DNA from: Pseudomonas putida
GTDB taxonomy: Bacteria; Pseudomonadota; Gammaproteobacteria; Pseudomonadales; Pseudomonadaceae
NCBI RefSeq assembly: GCF_028682635.1
Contig: NZ_JANHLK010000007.1
Location: 1-64,000, forward strand
DNA: 64,000 nucleotides
Direction: 5' to 3'
Part shown: piece by piece, positions 46,585-54,603 of the stretch
How positions within the stretch are numbered: the stretch's first letter is position 1
Layout: each line of letters begins with the position of its first letter
Translations under genes and position numbers: made by a program
Notes under the pieces: generated by a model
The model's input: the letters and a program-made list of their open reading frames with translations, nothing else
The model's database searches: none
What the model was told of the DNA's origin: nothing

Positions 46585-46678
46585 CCCTGTGGGAGCGAGC
46601 CTGCTCGCGATGGCGGCGGGTCAGTCAGCAGAGAAGTTGAATGGCTGGCCCTATCGTGAGCAGGCTCGCTCCCACAGG
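46585..46678. repeat. REP palindrome pair
   Basis: CCCTGTGGGAGCGAGCCTGC at the left and GCAGGCTCGCTCCCACAGG at the right, around a 50-base centre, between the convergent SDR and enoyl-CoA hydratase genes. Confidence 0.85.
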
Positions 46679-46685
46679 TATTTTG

Positions 46686-47471
46686 CTAAAACCCCTCAAA
46701 CTGCGCCGGACGCTTTTCGATAAACGCCTGCATACCTTCCTTCTGATCCCGTGACGCGAACAGCAATGCATTGGCCTTGCGCTCCAAAGCCAGGCCGGCT
46801 TCCAGCGGGGCGTCCATGCCGGCCAGGATCACTTCCTTGATCTGCTCGGCGGCCAGGGCCGGCATCGCGGCGATGACGCGTGCCAGCTCCAGGGCGTGGG
46901 CCTGGACCTGGTCGTCGTCCACCAGGTCGCTGACCAAGCCGGCGACCCAGGCCTCCTCGGCGCTGATCGGTTGCCCGGTGAGCGCCATGCGCATCGCCTT
47001 GACCTTGCCCACCGCCCGCACCAGCCGTTGGGTGCCGCCGATGCCGGGCATGATGCCGATGCGGATTTCCGGTTGGCAGAAGCGCGCGCTGCGCCCGGCG
47101 ACGATCAGGTCGGCGTGCATTGCCAGTTCGCAACCGCCGCCGTAGGCGTAGCCACAGACGGCCGCGATCACTGGTTTCGGACAGTGCTGGATCGGGCCCC
47201 AGACCCGTTCGGTGTGGCGCTTGTAGATATCGATGGCGCCGACCCCGGCCATGCTGTTGATGTCGCCACCGGCGGCAAACACCTTGTCGCCGCCCGTCAG
47301 CACGATGCAGCGCACTTCGGGATCAAGCGCCAGCTCACTGAAATAGCGCGACAGCAGCGCCTGTAATTCCAGGCTCAAGGCGTTGGTCGCCTGCGGGCGA
47401 TTGAGCCGCAGCAGGGCCACGCCGGGCAGTGGGCGTTCGAGCAGGACCGGTGCAGCGCAGGAGTCGGACAT
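46686..47471 (-). CDS. enoyl-CoA hydratase/isomerase family protein
   Basis: A 261-residue crotonase. The oxyanion loop 'FAAGGDINSM' and both catalytic acids are in place: Glu115 in 'GGGCELAMHAD' and Glu135 in 'CQPEIRIGIMPGIGGTQR', so it should hydrate enoyl-CoA (EchA/FadB1 class) rather than merely isomerise. The ATG at 47471 is preferred; an ATG two codons earlier is an alternative. It is the only minus-strand gene inside the plus-strand cluster, and has its own copy of the shared motif 66 bases upstream. Confidence 0.88.
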   Translation of the reverse strand: MSDSCAAPVLLERPLPGVALLRLNRPQATNALSLELQALLSRYFSELALDPEVRCIVLTGGDKVFAAGGDINSMAGVGAIDIYKRHTERVWGPIQHCPKPVIAAVCGYAYGGGCELAMHADLIVAGRSARFCQPEIRIGIMPGIGGTQRLVRAVGKVKAMRMALTGQPISAEEAWVAGLVSDLVDDDQVQAHALELARVIAAMPALAAEQIKEVILAGMDAPLEAGLALERKANALLFASRDQKEGMQAFIEKRPAQFEGF

Positions 47472-47509
47472 GGGCATCTTCGAAGACCAGGCAAGGTGTG
47501 AAAGGCGCC

Positions 47510-47552
47510 AGTGTCCTGTTCACGGCGTTGAATTTTCATCGTCCGTTCAGAC
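47510..47552 (-). promoter_or_regulatory. shared motif between enoyl-CoA hydratase and SDR operon
   Basis: On the minus strand: GTC-TGAACG-GAC-GATG (47552-47537), 21 bases, then GACACT (47515-47510) and GG; the hydratase start is 38 bases further. The divergent SDR operon starts 57 bases on the other side, so it may serve both. Confidence 0.65.
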
Positions 47553-47608
47553 GTAGTTTGGCCCGCGGTTCGTCCCTAGAGTGGCTCTTGTCAGTAGAAA
47601 AGGAGCAC

Positions 47609-48397
47609 ATGATGGAGCTGCATTCGGGTCTTGATTACAGCGGCAAGGTGGTGCTGATCACCGGTGGCACCAAGGGCATCGGCGCCGGTATCGCGCTTGG
47701 ATTTCTGGCCGCGAACGCACGGGTGATCGTCTGTGCCCGGCGCGAACCTGAACAGGTGCCGACAGTGGGTGGCAAGCGCGCGACCTTCATCGCCACCGAT
47801 GTGCGCGACCACGATTCCCTGCAACGCCTGTTCGCCACCATCGAGCGCGACTTCGGGCGCCTCGACGTGGTGATCAACAACGCCGGCGGCAGCCCTGCCA
47901 CCGACGCGGCCACAGCTTCGCCGAGGTTCCACGAAAGCATCATCGGCCTGAACCTGATCGCGCCGCTCAACGTCGCCCAGCACGCCAACCGGCTGATGCA
48001 GGCACAGACCCAGGGCGGTTGCATCGTCTTCATTGGCAGCATCAGTGCGCTGCGCTCATCGCCGGGTACCGCCGCTTACGGCGCGGCCAAGGCCGGGGTG
48101 CTGGCGCTGGTGCAATCGCTGGCGGTGGAGTGGGGGCCCAAGGTGCGGGTGGTCACGGTCAGTCCGGGACTGGTGCTGACCGATCAGGCGCATCTTCACT
48201 ACGGCTCCGAGGCCGGTATCGCCGCCGTCGCTGCGGGTATCCCGGCCGGCCGCATGGCGGTGGCCGAAGACATCGCCAACGCCTGCCTCTATATCGCATC
48301 GCCGCTGGCCGGTTACGCCAGCGGTTGCAACCTGTTGCTGCATGGCGGTGGTGAACGCCCGGCATTTCTCGGCGCCGCGCAGGTGCTGCCCACCTGA
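47609..48397 (+). CDS. SDR-family oxidoreductase
   Basis: A 262-residue short-chain dehydrogenase: TGGTKGIG near residue 18, NNAG, and catalytic 'IGSISALRS...YGAAK'. AAGGAG precedes the ATG at 47609. The basic 'VIVCARR' after the second strand suggests NADP. It leads the operon with the MaoC-DUF35, acyl-CoA dehydrogenase and aldolase-like genes, so it likely acts on a CoA-bound or ring-bearing intermediate. Gap to the next gene 56 bases. Confidence 0.82.
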   Translation: MMELHSGLDYSGKVVLITGGTKGIGAGIALGFLAANARVIVCARREPEQVPTVGGKRATFIATDVRDHDSLQRLFATIERDFGRLDVVINNAGGSPATDAATASPRFHESIIGLNLIAPLNVAQHANRLMQAQTQGGCIVFIGSISALRSSPGTAAYGAAKAGVLALVQSLAVEWGPKVRVVTVSPGLVLTDQAHLHYGSEAGIAAVAAGIPAGRMAVAEDIANACLYIASPLAGYASGCNLLLHGGGERPAFLGAAQVLPT

Positions 48398-48453
48398 TCG
48401 ACCTATTGCGGCGACCGGGTTCGGTGGCCGCCTTCAATGTGAAGGAGACGACT

Positions 48454-49422
48454 TTGGCTGATCCACAATTGCTATCCAATGTGCGCGCCCTGGTGGGGCG
48501 CGAGTACGGCCGCGTGTACGCCTGGGACGAGGTCAATGCCCCGATGATTCGCCAGTGGTGCGAAGTCATGGGCGTGGACAACCCGCTGTACACCGACGCG
48601 GAATTTGCCCTGGGCACCCGGCACGAGGGCCTGATCGCGCCGCCTGCGATGCTGCAGGTGTGGACCATGGAAGGCCTGCACGCCAACAACTATCCGCCTG
48701 GCTCCACCGACGAGAACCCGTACGAGGTGCTCAAGGAAATGGAAGCCTACGGCTATGCCTCCACCGTGGCGGTGAACTCCGAACTGAGCTTCACCCGCCC
48801 GCTGCGTTTGGGTGAAAAGCTCTACTACACCACGCGCCTGGATTCGGTGGGCGATGAGAAAACCACCGCCCTGGGCACCGGCTTTTTCGTCACCCTGGTG
48901 ATGAGCCACTTCGTCGAAAAAGCCGGCGGCGACGAGCCGGTGGGTCAGTTGCTGTTTCGCGTGTTCAAGTTCCGCGCGGCCAATGCCCAGGCACCGACCA
49001 AGGTTGAAGCGGCGCCGGTCAAGGCCAAGCGCCCGCTGCCAGGCATCAGCGACGACACCCGGTTCTTCTGGGAAGGCTGCGCCAAGGGTCAGCTGCTGAT
49101 CCAGCGTTGCACCGCCTGCCAGACCCTGCGCCATCCACCGGCGCCCGTGTGCATCGAGTGCCACAGCTTCGACTGGGACACCCTTGAGGCCAGCGGCCGC
49201 GCCACCTTGTATTCGTTCGTGGTGATGCACTACCCCGAAGTGCCGCCGTTCGATTACCCCAACCCGATCGGCCTGATCGAGCTTGCGGAGGGCGTGCGCC
49301 TGATCGCCGGGCTGGTGGGTATCGAGCGTGAGCAATTGCAGATCGGCCAGCGCCTGCAGGTCGAGTTCCAGACCTTCGATGACCAACAGACCCTGCCGAT
49401 GTTCCGGCCGGTAGAGGCATAG
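48454..49422 (+). CDS. MaoC-like hydratase fused to DUF35 OB-fold (ChsH2-like)
   Basis: A 322-residue fusion. The N-terminal MaoC hot-dog domain (about 10-180) is followed by a DUF35 domain with a rubredoxin-like zinc ribbon (Cys219, Cys222, Cys233, Cys236) and an OB fold. The domain order and size match ChsH2 of Mycobacterium tuberculosis, whose hot-dog half pairs with ChsH1 as an enoyl-CoA hydratase and whose DUF35 half binds the aldolase Ltp2. The start is a TTG with GAAGGAGA 6 bases upstream; no ATG fits. All three predicted partners are in this operon. Confidence 0.82.
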   Translation: MADPQLLSNVRALVGREYGRVYAWDEVNAPMIRQWCEVMGVDNPLYTDAEFALGTRHEGLIAPPAMLQVWTMEGLHANNYPPGSTDENPYEVLKEMEAYGYASTVAVNSELSFTRPLRLGEKLYYTTRLDSVGDEKTTALGTGFFVTLVMSHFVEKAGGDEPVGQLLFRVFKFRAANAQAPTKVEAAPVKAKRPLPGISDDTRFFWEGCAKGQLLIQRCTACQTLRHPPAPVCIECHSFDWDTLEASGRATLYSFVVMHYPEVPPFDYPNPIGLIELAEGVRLIAGLVGIEREQLQIGQRLQVEFQTFDDQQTLPMFRPVEA

Positions 49423-49431
49423 GAGCCACCC

Positions 49432-50565
49432 ATGGATTTCGAATTGAGCGAAGACCAGCGCGCCATTGCGCAGATGGCCGACGGCCTGTTTGTCGACCAT
49501 TGCCATGACGAGTACATGCGCCAGTGGGACACCAGCGGCGAATCGATGATGGCGCCTCTGTGGGCGTTGTGCATCGAGACCGGGCTGCACGCCCTGGCGA
49601 TTCCCGAAGAGCACGGTGGCAGCGGCCTGGGCATGACCGAACTGATGCTGGTGCTGCAGGCCCAAGGCAAGGCCCTGGCCCAGGTGCCGTTGTGGCGTCA
49701 TCAATTGGCGGCCGCGACCCTGGCCCGTTTCGACGCCGGCGACAGTGCCGGGTGGGTGGCCAAAGCGGCTTCCGGCGAGGCATTGCTAAGCCTTTCTTTG
49801 GATGGCTTGAGCAGTGCTCGGGGCATTGAGTTGCAGGCGCAGACGAACACCGGGGGCTGGTCGATCAGTGGCCGGGTCGCGGCCTTGTCCCTGGGTGACC
49901 AGGCCAGTGCCGCACTGGTGCTGGTACAGGCCGAAGGGCAGCCGCGCTTGCTCCTGCTCGACTTGGCGGCGCCTGAAATTCGGCGGGTGTCGGCAGTGCT
50001 GACCCATGGCGAAGCCGCCACGGACCTGCACATCGAAGGCTTGACCGTGAACGCCACCGCGCTACTGCCGGCCGAGGCCGTCGCCTGGCTGGAGCAGCGT
50101 TGCACAGCGGCATTGGCGGCCCTGCAACTGGGGGTCAGCGAAGAGCAGATCCGCCGCACCGTGGCCTATGTCAGCGAGCGCCGGCAGTTCGAGCGCGTCA
50201 TCGGCAGCTTCCAGGCGGTGCAGATGAGCATGGCCGACACCCATATCGCCGTCGAAGCCTTGCGCACCACGCTGTGGCAACTGGCCTACCGCATCGATGC
50301 CGGCTTGACGGCACCCAGCGAGGCACTGGCCACGGCCTGGCTGGCCTGTGAAGCGGGGCACCGCATCGGCCATATCGCACAACACGTGCATGGCGGCATC
50401 GGCGTCGACCTGACGTACCCGATCCACCGTTTTCTCTACTGGAGTCGCGGCCTGTCCCTTGCCTTGGGTGGCTCGGCGGCAAGCCTGGAACGCCTGGGCG
50501 ACTGGCTCAACGATAACGACAAGCTGGGATGGAAATATGACCTCGAAGAACACAAAGCGCTTTGA
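49432..50565 (+). CDS. acyl-CoA dehydrogenase, partner-type subunit (ChsE1-like)
   Basis: A 377-residue acyl-CoA dehydrogenase-fold protein. The N-terminus 'MDFELSEDQRAIAQMADGL' and the C-terminal 'VHGGIGVDLTYPIHRFLYW' place it with the second chains of heteromeric dehydrogenases. The middle domain is divergent: the common 'sEp.aGSD' FAD/acyl motif is not visible ('LSLDGLSSARGI' instead), so it probably needs a partner, most likely the product at 52163. It overlaps the small MaoC gene by 29 bases. Confidence 0.8.
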   Translation: MDFELSEDQRAIAQMADGLFVDHCHDEYMRQWDTSGESMMAPLWALCIETGLHALAIPEEHGGSGLGMTELMLVLQAQGKALAQVPLWRHQLAAATLARFDAGDSAGWVAKAASGEALLSLSLDGLSSARGIELQAQTNTGGWSISGRVAALSLGDQASAALVLVQAEGQPRLLLLDLAAPEIRRVSAVLTHGEAATDLHIEGLTVNATALLPAEAVAWLEQRCTAALAALQLGVSEEQIRRTVAYVSERRQFERVIGSFQAVQMSMADTHIAVEALRTTLWQLAYRIDAGLTAPSEALATAWLACEAGHRIGHIAQHVHGGIGVDLTYPIHRFLYWSRGLSLALGGSAASLERLGDWLNDNDKLGWKYDLEEHKAL

Positions 50566-50956
50566 AGACGTGCGCCCCGGCGAAGCACTGCCGGAGCTTG
50601 CGGTGCCGATCACGGTGACCCTGATCAACGGCGGCGCGATTGCCACCCGTGATTACTTCCCCGGTCACCACGACGCCGAGGCGGCCCGTGCCCTGGGTTC
50701 GCCCCACGTGTTCATGAACATCCTCACCACCAACGGGCTGGTGCAGCGGTTCATCGAGCAGTGGGCCGGGCCACTGGCGCAGTTCACCGCGCTGAAAATC
50801 AAGCTCGGCGCGCCGAATTATCCCGGCGACTGCATGACCTTCAACGGCAGCGTCAGCGCACTCGACGCCGAAACCCGCTCGGTGGAAATCACCTTGAGCG
50901 GCAAAAATTCCATGGGCAACCACGTGACCGGCACGGTCGCGCTGATCCTGCCCTGA
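50537..50956 (+). CDS. small MaoC-like hydratase (ChsH1-like)
   Basis: A 139-residue single hot-dog protein. The hydratase-2 motif is present: 'RDYFPGHHDAEAARALG' with Asp and His in the D-x4-H spacing. ChsH1 of M. tuberculosis (129 residues) supplies the catalytic half to ChsH2; the same pairing with the fusion protein upstream is likely. The ATG at 50537 lies inside the end of the dehydrogenase gene, so translation is coupled. The longer open frame to 50459 is out of frame with any family start. Confidence 0.82.
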   Translation: MTSKNTKRFEDVRPGEALPELAVPITVTLINGGAIATRDYFPGHHDAEAARALGSPHVFMNILTTNGLVQRFIEQWAGPLAQFTALKIKLGAPNYPGDCMTFNGSVSALDAETRSVEITLSGKNSMGNHVTGTVALILP

Positions 50957-50973
50957 CAGCCGGAGAGACACAG

Positions 50974-52152
50974 ATGACTGATTCATCGATTTCCGGGCGC
51001 GCCGCGATCGTTGGCCTCGGCGCGACCGAATTTTCCAAGAACTCCGGACGCACCGAATTGCGCCTGGCCATGGAGGCCACCTTGAGTGCGCTCAAGGATG
51101 CCGGCATCGACCCCTCCGAAGTAGAGGGCTTCAGCTCCTACTCGGTGGACAAGGTCCCGGAGTACGAAATTGCCCGCCTGCTCGGCTGCAAGGACGTCAA
51201 GTTCTTCTCCCAGGTGCCCCATGGCGGCGGCGCGGCCTGCGGGCCGGTGATGCACGCGGCGATGGCGGTGGCCACCGGCGTGGCGAAAGTAGTGGTGGTG
51301 TACCGGGCCATGAACGAGCGTTCCTGGTACCGCTTCGGCACCGGCAACTACGGCTTCGCGGCTTCGCCGATCTTCGACAACGTCAACTATGGCTGGTACA
51401 TGCCCCACGGCTTCCATACGCCGGCCGCCTGGGTCGGCATGTTCGCCCAGCGCTACATGCACACCTATGGCGCCACCAGCGAAGACTTCGGCCGGATCGC
51501 GGTGGCCGCGCGGGATTTCGCCGCGACCAACCCCCAGGCGTTTTTCCACGGCAAGCCGATCACCCTGGAAGAACACCAGGCCTCGCGCTGGATCTGCGAA
51601 CCGCTGCACCTGCTCGATTGCTGCCAGGAGTCCGATGGCGCGGTAGCGATGGTCATCACCTCGGCCGAGCGCGCCCGTGACCTGCGGCAGAAACCGGTAA
51701 CCATCAAGGCCGGTTCCCAGGGCATCAGCCACGGCCAGCAGAGCATGACTTCGTTCTACCGCGACGACATTACCGGGCTGCCGGAAATGGGCGTGGTCGC
51801 CCGCGAGCTGTATCGCCAGTCGGGCCTAGGTCCCGAATCTTTCCAGACCGCGATCATCTACGACCACTTCACCCCGTTCGTGCTGCCGCAGCTGGAAGAG
51901 TTCGGCTTCGTCAAACGCGGCGAAGCCAAGGAGTTCATCCGCGCCGGGCACCACGCCCGTGGCGGCAAACTGCCGATCAACACCCACGGCGGGCAACTGG
52001 GCGAGGCCTACATCCACGGCATGAACGGCATCGCCGAAGCGGTGCGCCAGGTGCGTGGCACGGCGGTCAACCAGGTGGCAGATGTGCAGAACGTGCTGGT
52101 CACCGCCGGCACCGGCGTACCCACCAGCGGCCTGATTCTCGGCGCAGCCTAA
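50974..52152 (+). CDS. thiolase-fold lipid-transfer protein, retro-aldolase candidate (Ltp2-like)
   Basis: A 392-residue thiolase-superfamily protein ('ISGRAAIVGLGATEFSKNSG' start, 'PINTHGGQLGEAYIHGMNG' near the end). The thiolase nucleophile Cys is replaced: the matching loop reads 'VPHGGGAACGPV' with Gly at the aligned position. This is a feature of Ltp2-type retro-aldolases, which release propionyl-CoA and a 17-ketosteroid in cholesterol side-chain removal with help of a DUF35 domain. A Tyr in 'IIYDHFTPF' could be one of their catalytic Tyr. Order and partners support this; substrate is inferred. Confidence 0.8.
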   Translation: MTDSSISGRAAIVGLGATEFSKNSGRTELRLAMEATLSALKDAGIDPSEVEGFSSYSVDKVPEYEIARLLGCKDVKFFSQVPHGGGAACGPVMHAAMAVATGVAKVVVVYRAMNERSWYRFGTGNYGFAASPIFDNVNYGWYMPHGFHTPAAWVGMFAQRYMHTYGATSEDFGRIAVAARDFAATNPQAFFHGKPITLEEHQASRWICEPLHLLDCCQESDGAVAMVITSAERARDLRQKPVTIKAGSQGISHGQQSMTSFYRDDITGLPEMGVVARELYRQSGLGPESFQTAIIYDHFTPFVLPQLEEFGFVKRGEAKEFIRAGHHARGGKLPINTHGGQLGEAYIHGMNGIAEAVRQVRGTAVNQVADVQNVLVTAGTGVPTSGLILGAA

Positions 52153-52162
52153 GGAGCAGCAG

Positions 52163-53332
52163 ATGTTCGTCGACCTCACTCCCGAACAACATGCCCTGCG
52201 CCACAAGGTGCGGGACTATTTCCAGGCCCTGATGACCAAGGACATGCGCGAGCAGCTGCGCGGCAAGGAAGGCGGCGAGCTGTATCGCCAGACCATCCGC
52301 CAGATGGGCCGCGACGGCTGGCTCGCGGTCGGCTGGCCCAAGGCCCACGGCGGCCAGGGCTATGCCGCCACCGAACAGTTGATCTTCTTCGAAGAAGCCA
52401 ACATCGCCGGCGCGCCGCTGCCGTTCGTGACCATCAGCACCGTGGGCCCGGCCTTGATGGCCCATGGCAGTGAGCTGCAGAAAGAGCGCTTCCTGCCCGG
52501 GATCGCCGCGGGCGAAATCATGTTCGCCATCGGTTATTCCGAACCCGATGCCGGCAGCGATCTGGCGGTGCTGAAAACCAGTGCGCGCCAGGACGAAGAA
52601 GGCTTCGTGGTCAATGGCAACAAGCTGTGGACCTCGGGAGCCGAATCGGCCGATTTCGTCTGGCTGGCGGCCCGTACCGATCCGACCCAGGCGCGGCACA
52701 AAGGCATCTCGCTGCTGATCGTCGATACCACGACGCTGGGTTTCTCCCACACCCTGATCCACACCGTGGGCAATCCGACGGCGGCCACTTACTACGACAA
52801 CGTGCGGGTGCCCAACGACATGCTGGTGGGCGAGTTGCACGGTGGCTGGAAACTCATCACCTCGCAGTTAAACCACGAACGCCTGGGCCTCGGTACCTGG
52901 TCGGACAAGGTGGTGGCGCTGTTTCGCCGGGTTTACCTGTGGGCGCGGGCTCGCGATGAACAGGGCCGTCGGGCGATGGACAAGGCCTGGGTGCGCAGCT
53001 CGCTGGCCGAGTGTTATGCGCGCCTGGAGGCGATGCGCCTGATCAACATGCGCATTGCCGCCGACCTTGAGCTCGACCGCATGAGCGTCGCGCTGAGTTC
53101 GACCACCAAGGTGTTCGGCTCGGAGTCGGCCATCGAGATCCTGCGCAAGCTGGCGGCGATCGTCGGTGCCAATGGCTCGATGCGCAGCGGTTCGGCGGCG
53201 ACGCTGTTGGAAGGTGACCTGGAGTATGAATTGCGCTCTGCAACGACTCTGACCTTTGGCGGCGGCACCAATGAAATCCAGCGCGAACTGATCGCCCAGT
53301 TTGGCCTCGGTATGCCGCGCACCCAACGCTGA
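52163..53332 (+). CDS. acyl-CoA dehydrogenase (ChsE2-like)
   Basis: A 389-residue acyl-CoA dehydrogenase with a complete FAD/acyl middle domain ('GYSEPDAGSDLAVLKTSA') and the C-terminus 'TFGGGTNEIQRELIAQFGLG', with Gly at the classical Glu position. It starts 10 bases after the aldolase-like gene with AGGAGCAGCAG upstream. Likely partner of the product at 49432, as ChsE2 with ChsE1, giving an alpha2-beta2 enzyme that desaturates a short side chain on a ring system. Confidence 0.83.
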   Translation: MFVDLTPEQHALRHKVRDYFQALMTKDMREQLRGKEGGELYRQTIRQMGRDGWLAVGWPKAHGGQGYAATEQLIFFEEANIAGAPLPFVTISTVGPALMAHGSELQKERFLPGIAAGEIMFAIGYSEPDAGSDLAVLKTSARQDEEGFVVNGNKLWTSGAESADFVWLAARTDPTQARHKGISLLIVDTTTLGFSHTLIHTVGNPTAATYYDNVRVPNDMLVGELHGGWKLITSQLNHERLGLGTWSDKVVALFRRVYLWARARDEQGRRAMDKAWVRSSLAECYARLEAMRLINMRIAADLELDRMSVALSSTTKVFGSESAIEILRKLAAIVGANGSMRSGSAATLLEGDLEYELRSATTLTFGGGTNEIQRELIAQFGLGMPRTQR

Positions 53333-53362
53333 CGCTCGTCCATCAACAACAAGAACCGCACT

Positions 53363-53380
53363 CGCCCCGGATCCGGGGCG
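53363..53380. other. perfect 18-bp palindrome between two dehydrogenase genes
   Basis: CGCCCCGGATCCGGGGCG lies in the 65-base gap of the operon. It has no T run, so it may be a mRNA-stabilising or processing stem rather than a terminator. Confidence 0.6.
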
Positions 53381-53397
53381 GGTCGAAGGGGACTTTC

Positions 53398-54603
53398 ATG
53401 AGCACTATCGAGCAATTTCGCCAGGACACTCGTGCCTGGCTGGAGGCCAACTGCCCGCCGTCGATGCGCACCGGCATGGCTGAAGGCGATGTGGTGTGGG
53501 GCAGCCAGAACCCGCAGTTTCCCTGTGAAGACGCACGCCTTTGGTTTGAACGCATGCGCGACAAGCGCTGGTTCTGCCCTGAGTGGCCCGAGGAATACGG
53601 CGGCGCCGGCCTGAGTGACGAACAACTGGCGGTGCTGGAAAGCGAGATGCGCCGCCTCAAGTGCCGACCGCCGCAGATCAACCTGGGCATCTGGATGCTC
53701 GGTCCGGTGCTGCTGGCTTACGGCAGCGAGCAACAGAAGCGCGATCTTCTGCCGCCGATTGCCCGCGGTGAAGTGCGCTGGTGCCAGGGCTTCTCCGAGC
53801 CGAACGCCGGCTCCGACCTGGCCAGCCTGAAAATGGCCGCCCGCGATGCCGGTGACCATTTCGTGGTGGACGGCAGCAAGATCTGGACCTCCTACGGCGA
53901 CAAGTCCGACTGGATGTACGCCCTGGTACGCACCGACTTCAGCGCGCCGAAACACGAGGGCATCAGCCTGATCGTGCTGGACATGCGCAGTCCCGGCGTC
54001 AAGCCGCAACCGATCGATCTGATCAGCGGCAAGTCGGCGTTTTGCCAGGTGTTCTTCGACAGCGTGAAGGTGCCCAAGAGCCAGTTGATCGGGCCGTTGA
54101 ACGGTGGCTGGAACCTGGCCAAGTACCTGCTGCAGCACGAACGCAAGGCGATGTCGAAATTCGGCGAATTCAGCCTGCCGTCGCACTTCGACCTGCTGGC
54201 CCTGATGCGCGAGTACGTGCCGGCGCCACAGAGTCAGAGCGAGCACGCTTTGCAGGCGCGGGCCACGGCCTGTGCGATGAACGAGCAGGCCTACAACCTG
54301 ACTGTACAGCGCATGGGTGAAGAGGCGCGGGCCGGCGATGACATCGGCGGCCTGATGTCGATCATGAAGCTTACGCACACCGAACAGGAGCGCGACAAGT
54401 TCGAAGTGCTGCTCGATGCCATGGCCGGGCATGCCTTCGGTTGGGAAAGTGCGACGTTCAGCGAGCAGCAACTGGCGGTGACCCGCTCCTGGTTGAACAG
54501 CTATGCGCTGACCATTTCCGGTGGGTCTTCGGAGGTCCAGTTGAACGTCATCGCCAAGCGTGTGCTGGGCTTGCCCGACGCAAAAAAAGGAGTCACCCCA
54601 TGA
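53398..54603 (+). CDS. acyl-CoA dehydrogenase
   Basis: A 401-residue acyl-CoA dehydrogenase. 'GFSEPNAGSDLASLKMAA' identifies the FAD/acyl region, and the C-terminus reads 'ISGGSSEVQLNVIAKRVLGLP', Gly at the classical Glu position. AAGGGGAC lies before the ATG. Its stop overlaps the start of the next dehydrogenase (ATGA), so the two form the second heteromeric pair of the cluster. Similar to the large subunits used in steroid side-chain beta-oxidation by Proteobacteria; exact acyl chain unknown. Confidence 0.83.
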   Translation: MSTIEQFRQDTRAWLEANCPPSMRTGMAEGDVVWGSQNPQFPCEDARLWFERMRDKRWFCPEWPEEYGGAGLSDEQLAVLESEMRRLKCRPPQINLGIWMLGPVLLAYGSEQQKRDLLPPIARGEVRWCQGFSEPNAGSDLASLKMAARDAGDHFVVDGSKIWTSYGDKSDWMYALVRTDFSAPKHEGISLIVLDMRSPGVKPQPIDLISGKSAFCQVFFDSVKVPKSQLIGPLNGGWNLAKYLLQHERKAMSKFGEFSLPSHFDLLALMREYVPAPQSQSEHALQARATACAMNEQAYNLTVQRMGEEARAGDDIGGLMSIMKLTHTEQERDKFEVLLDAMAGHAFGWESATFSEQQLAVTRSWLNSYALTISGGSSEVQLNVIAKRVLGLPDAKKGVTP

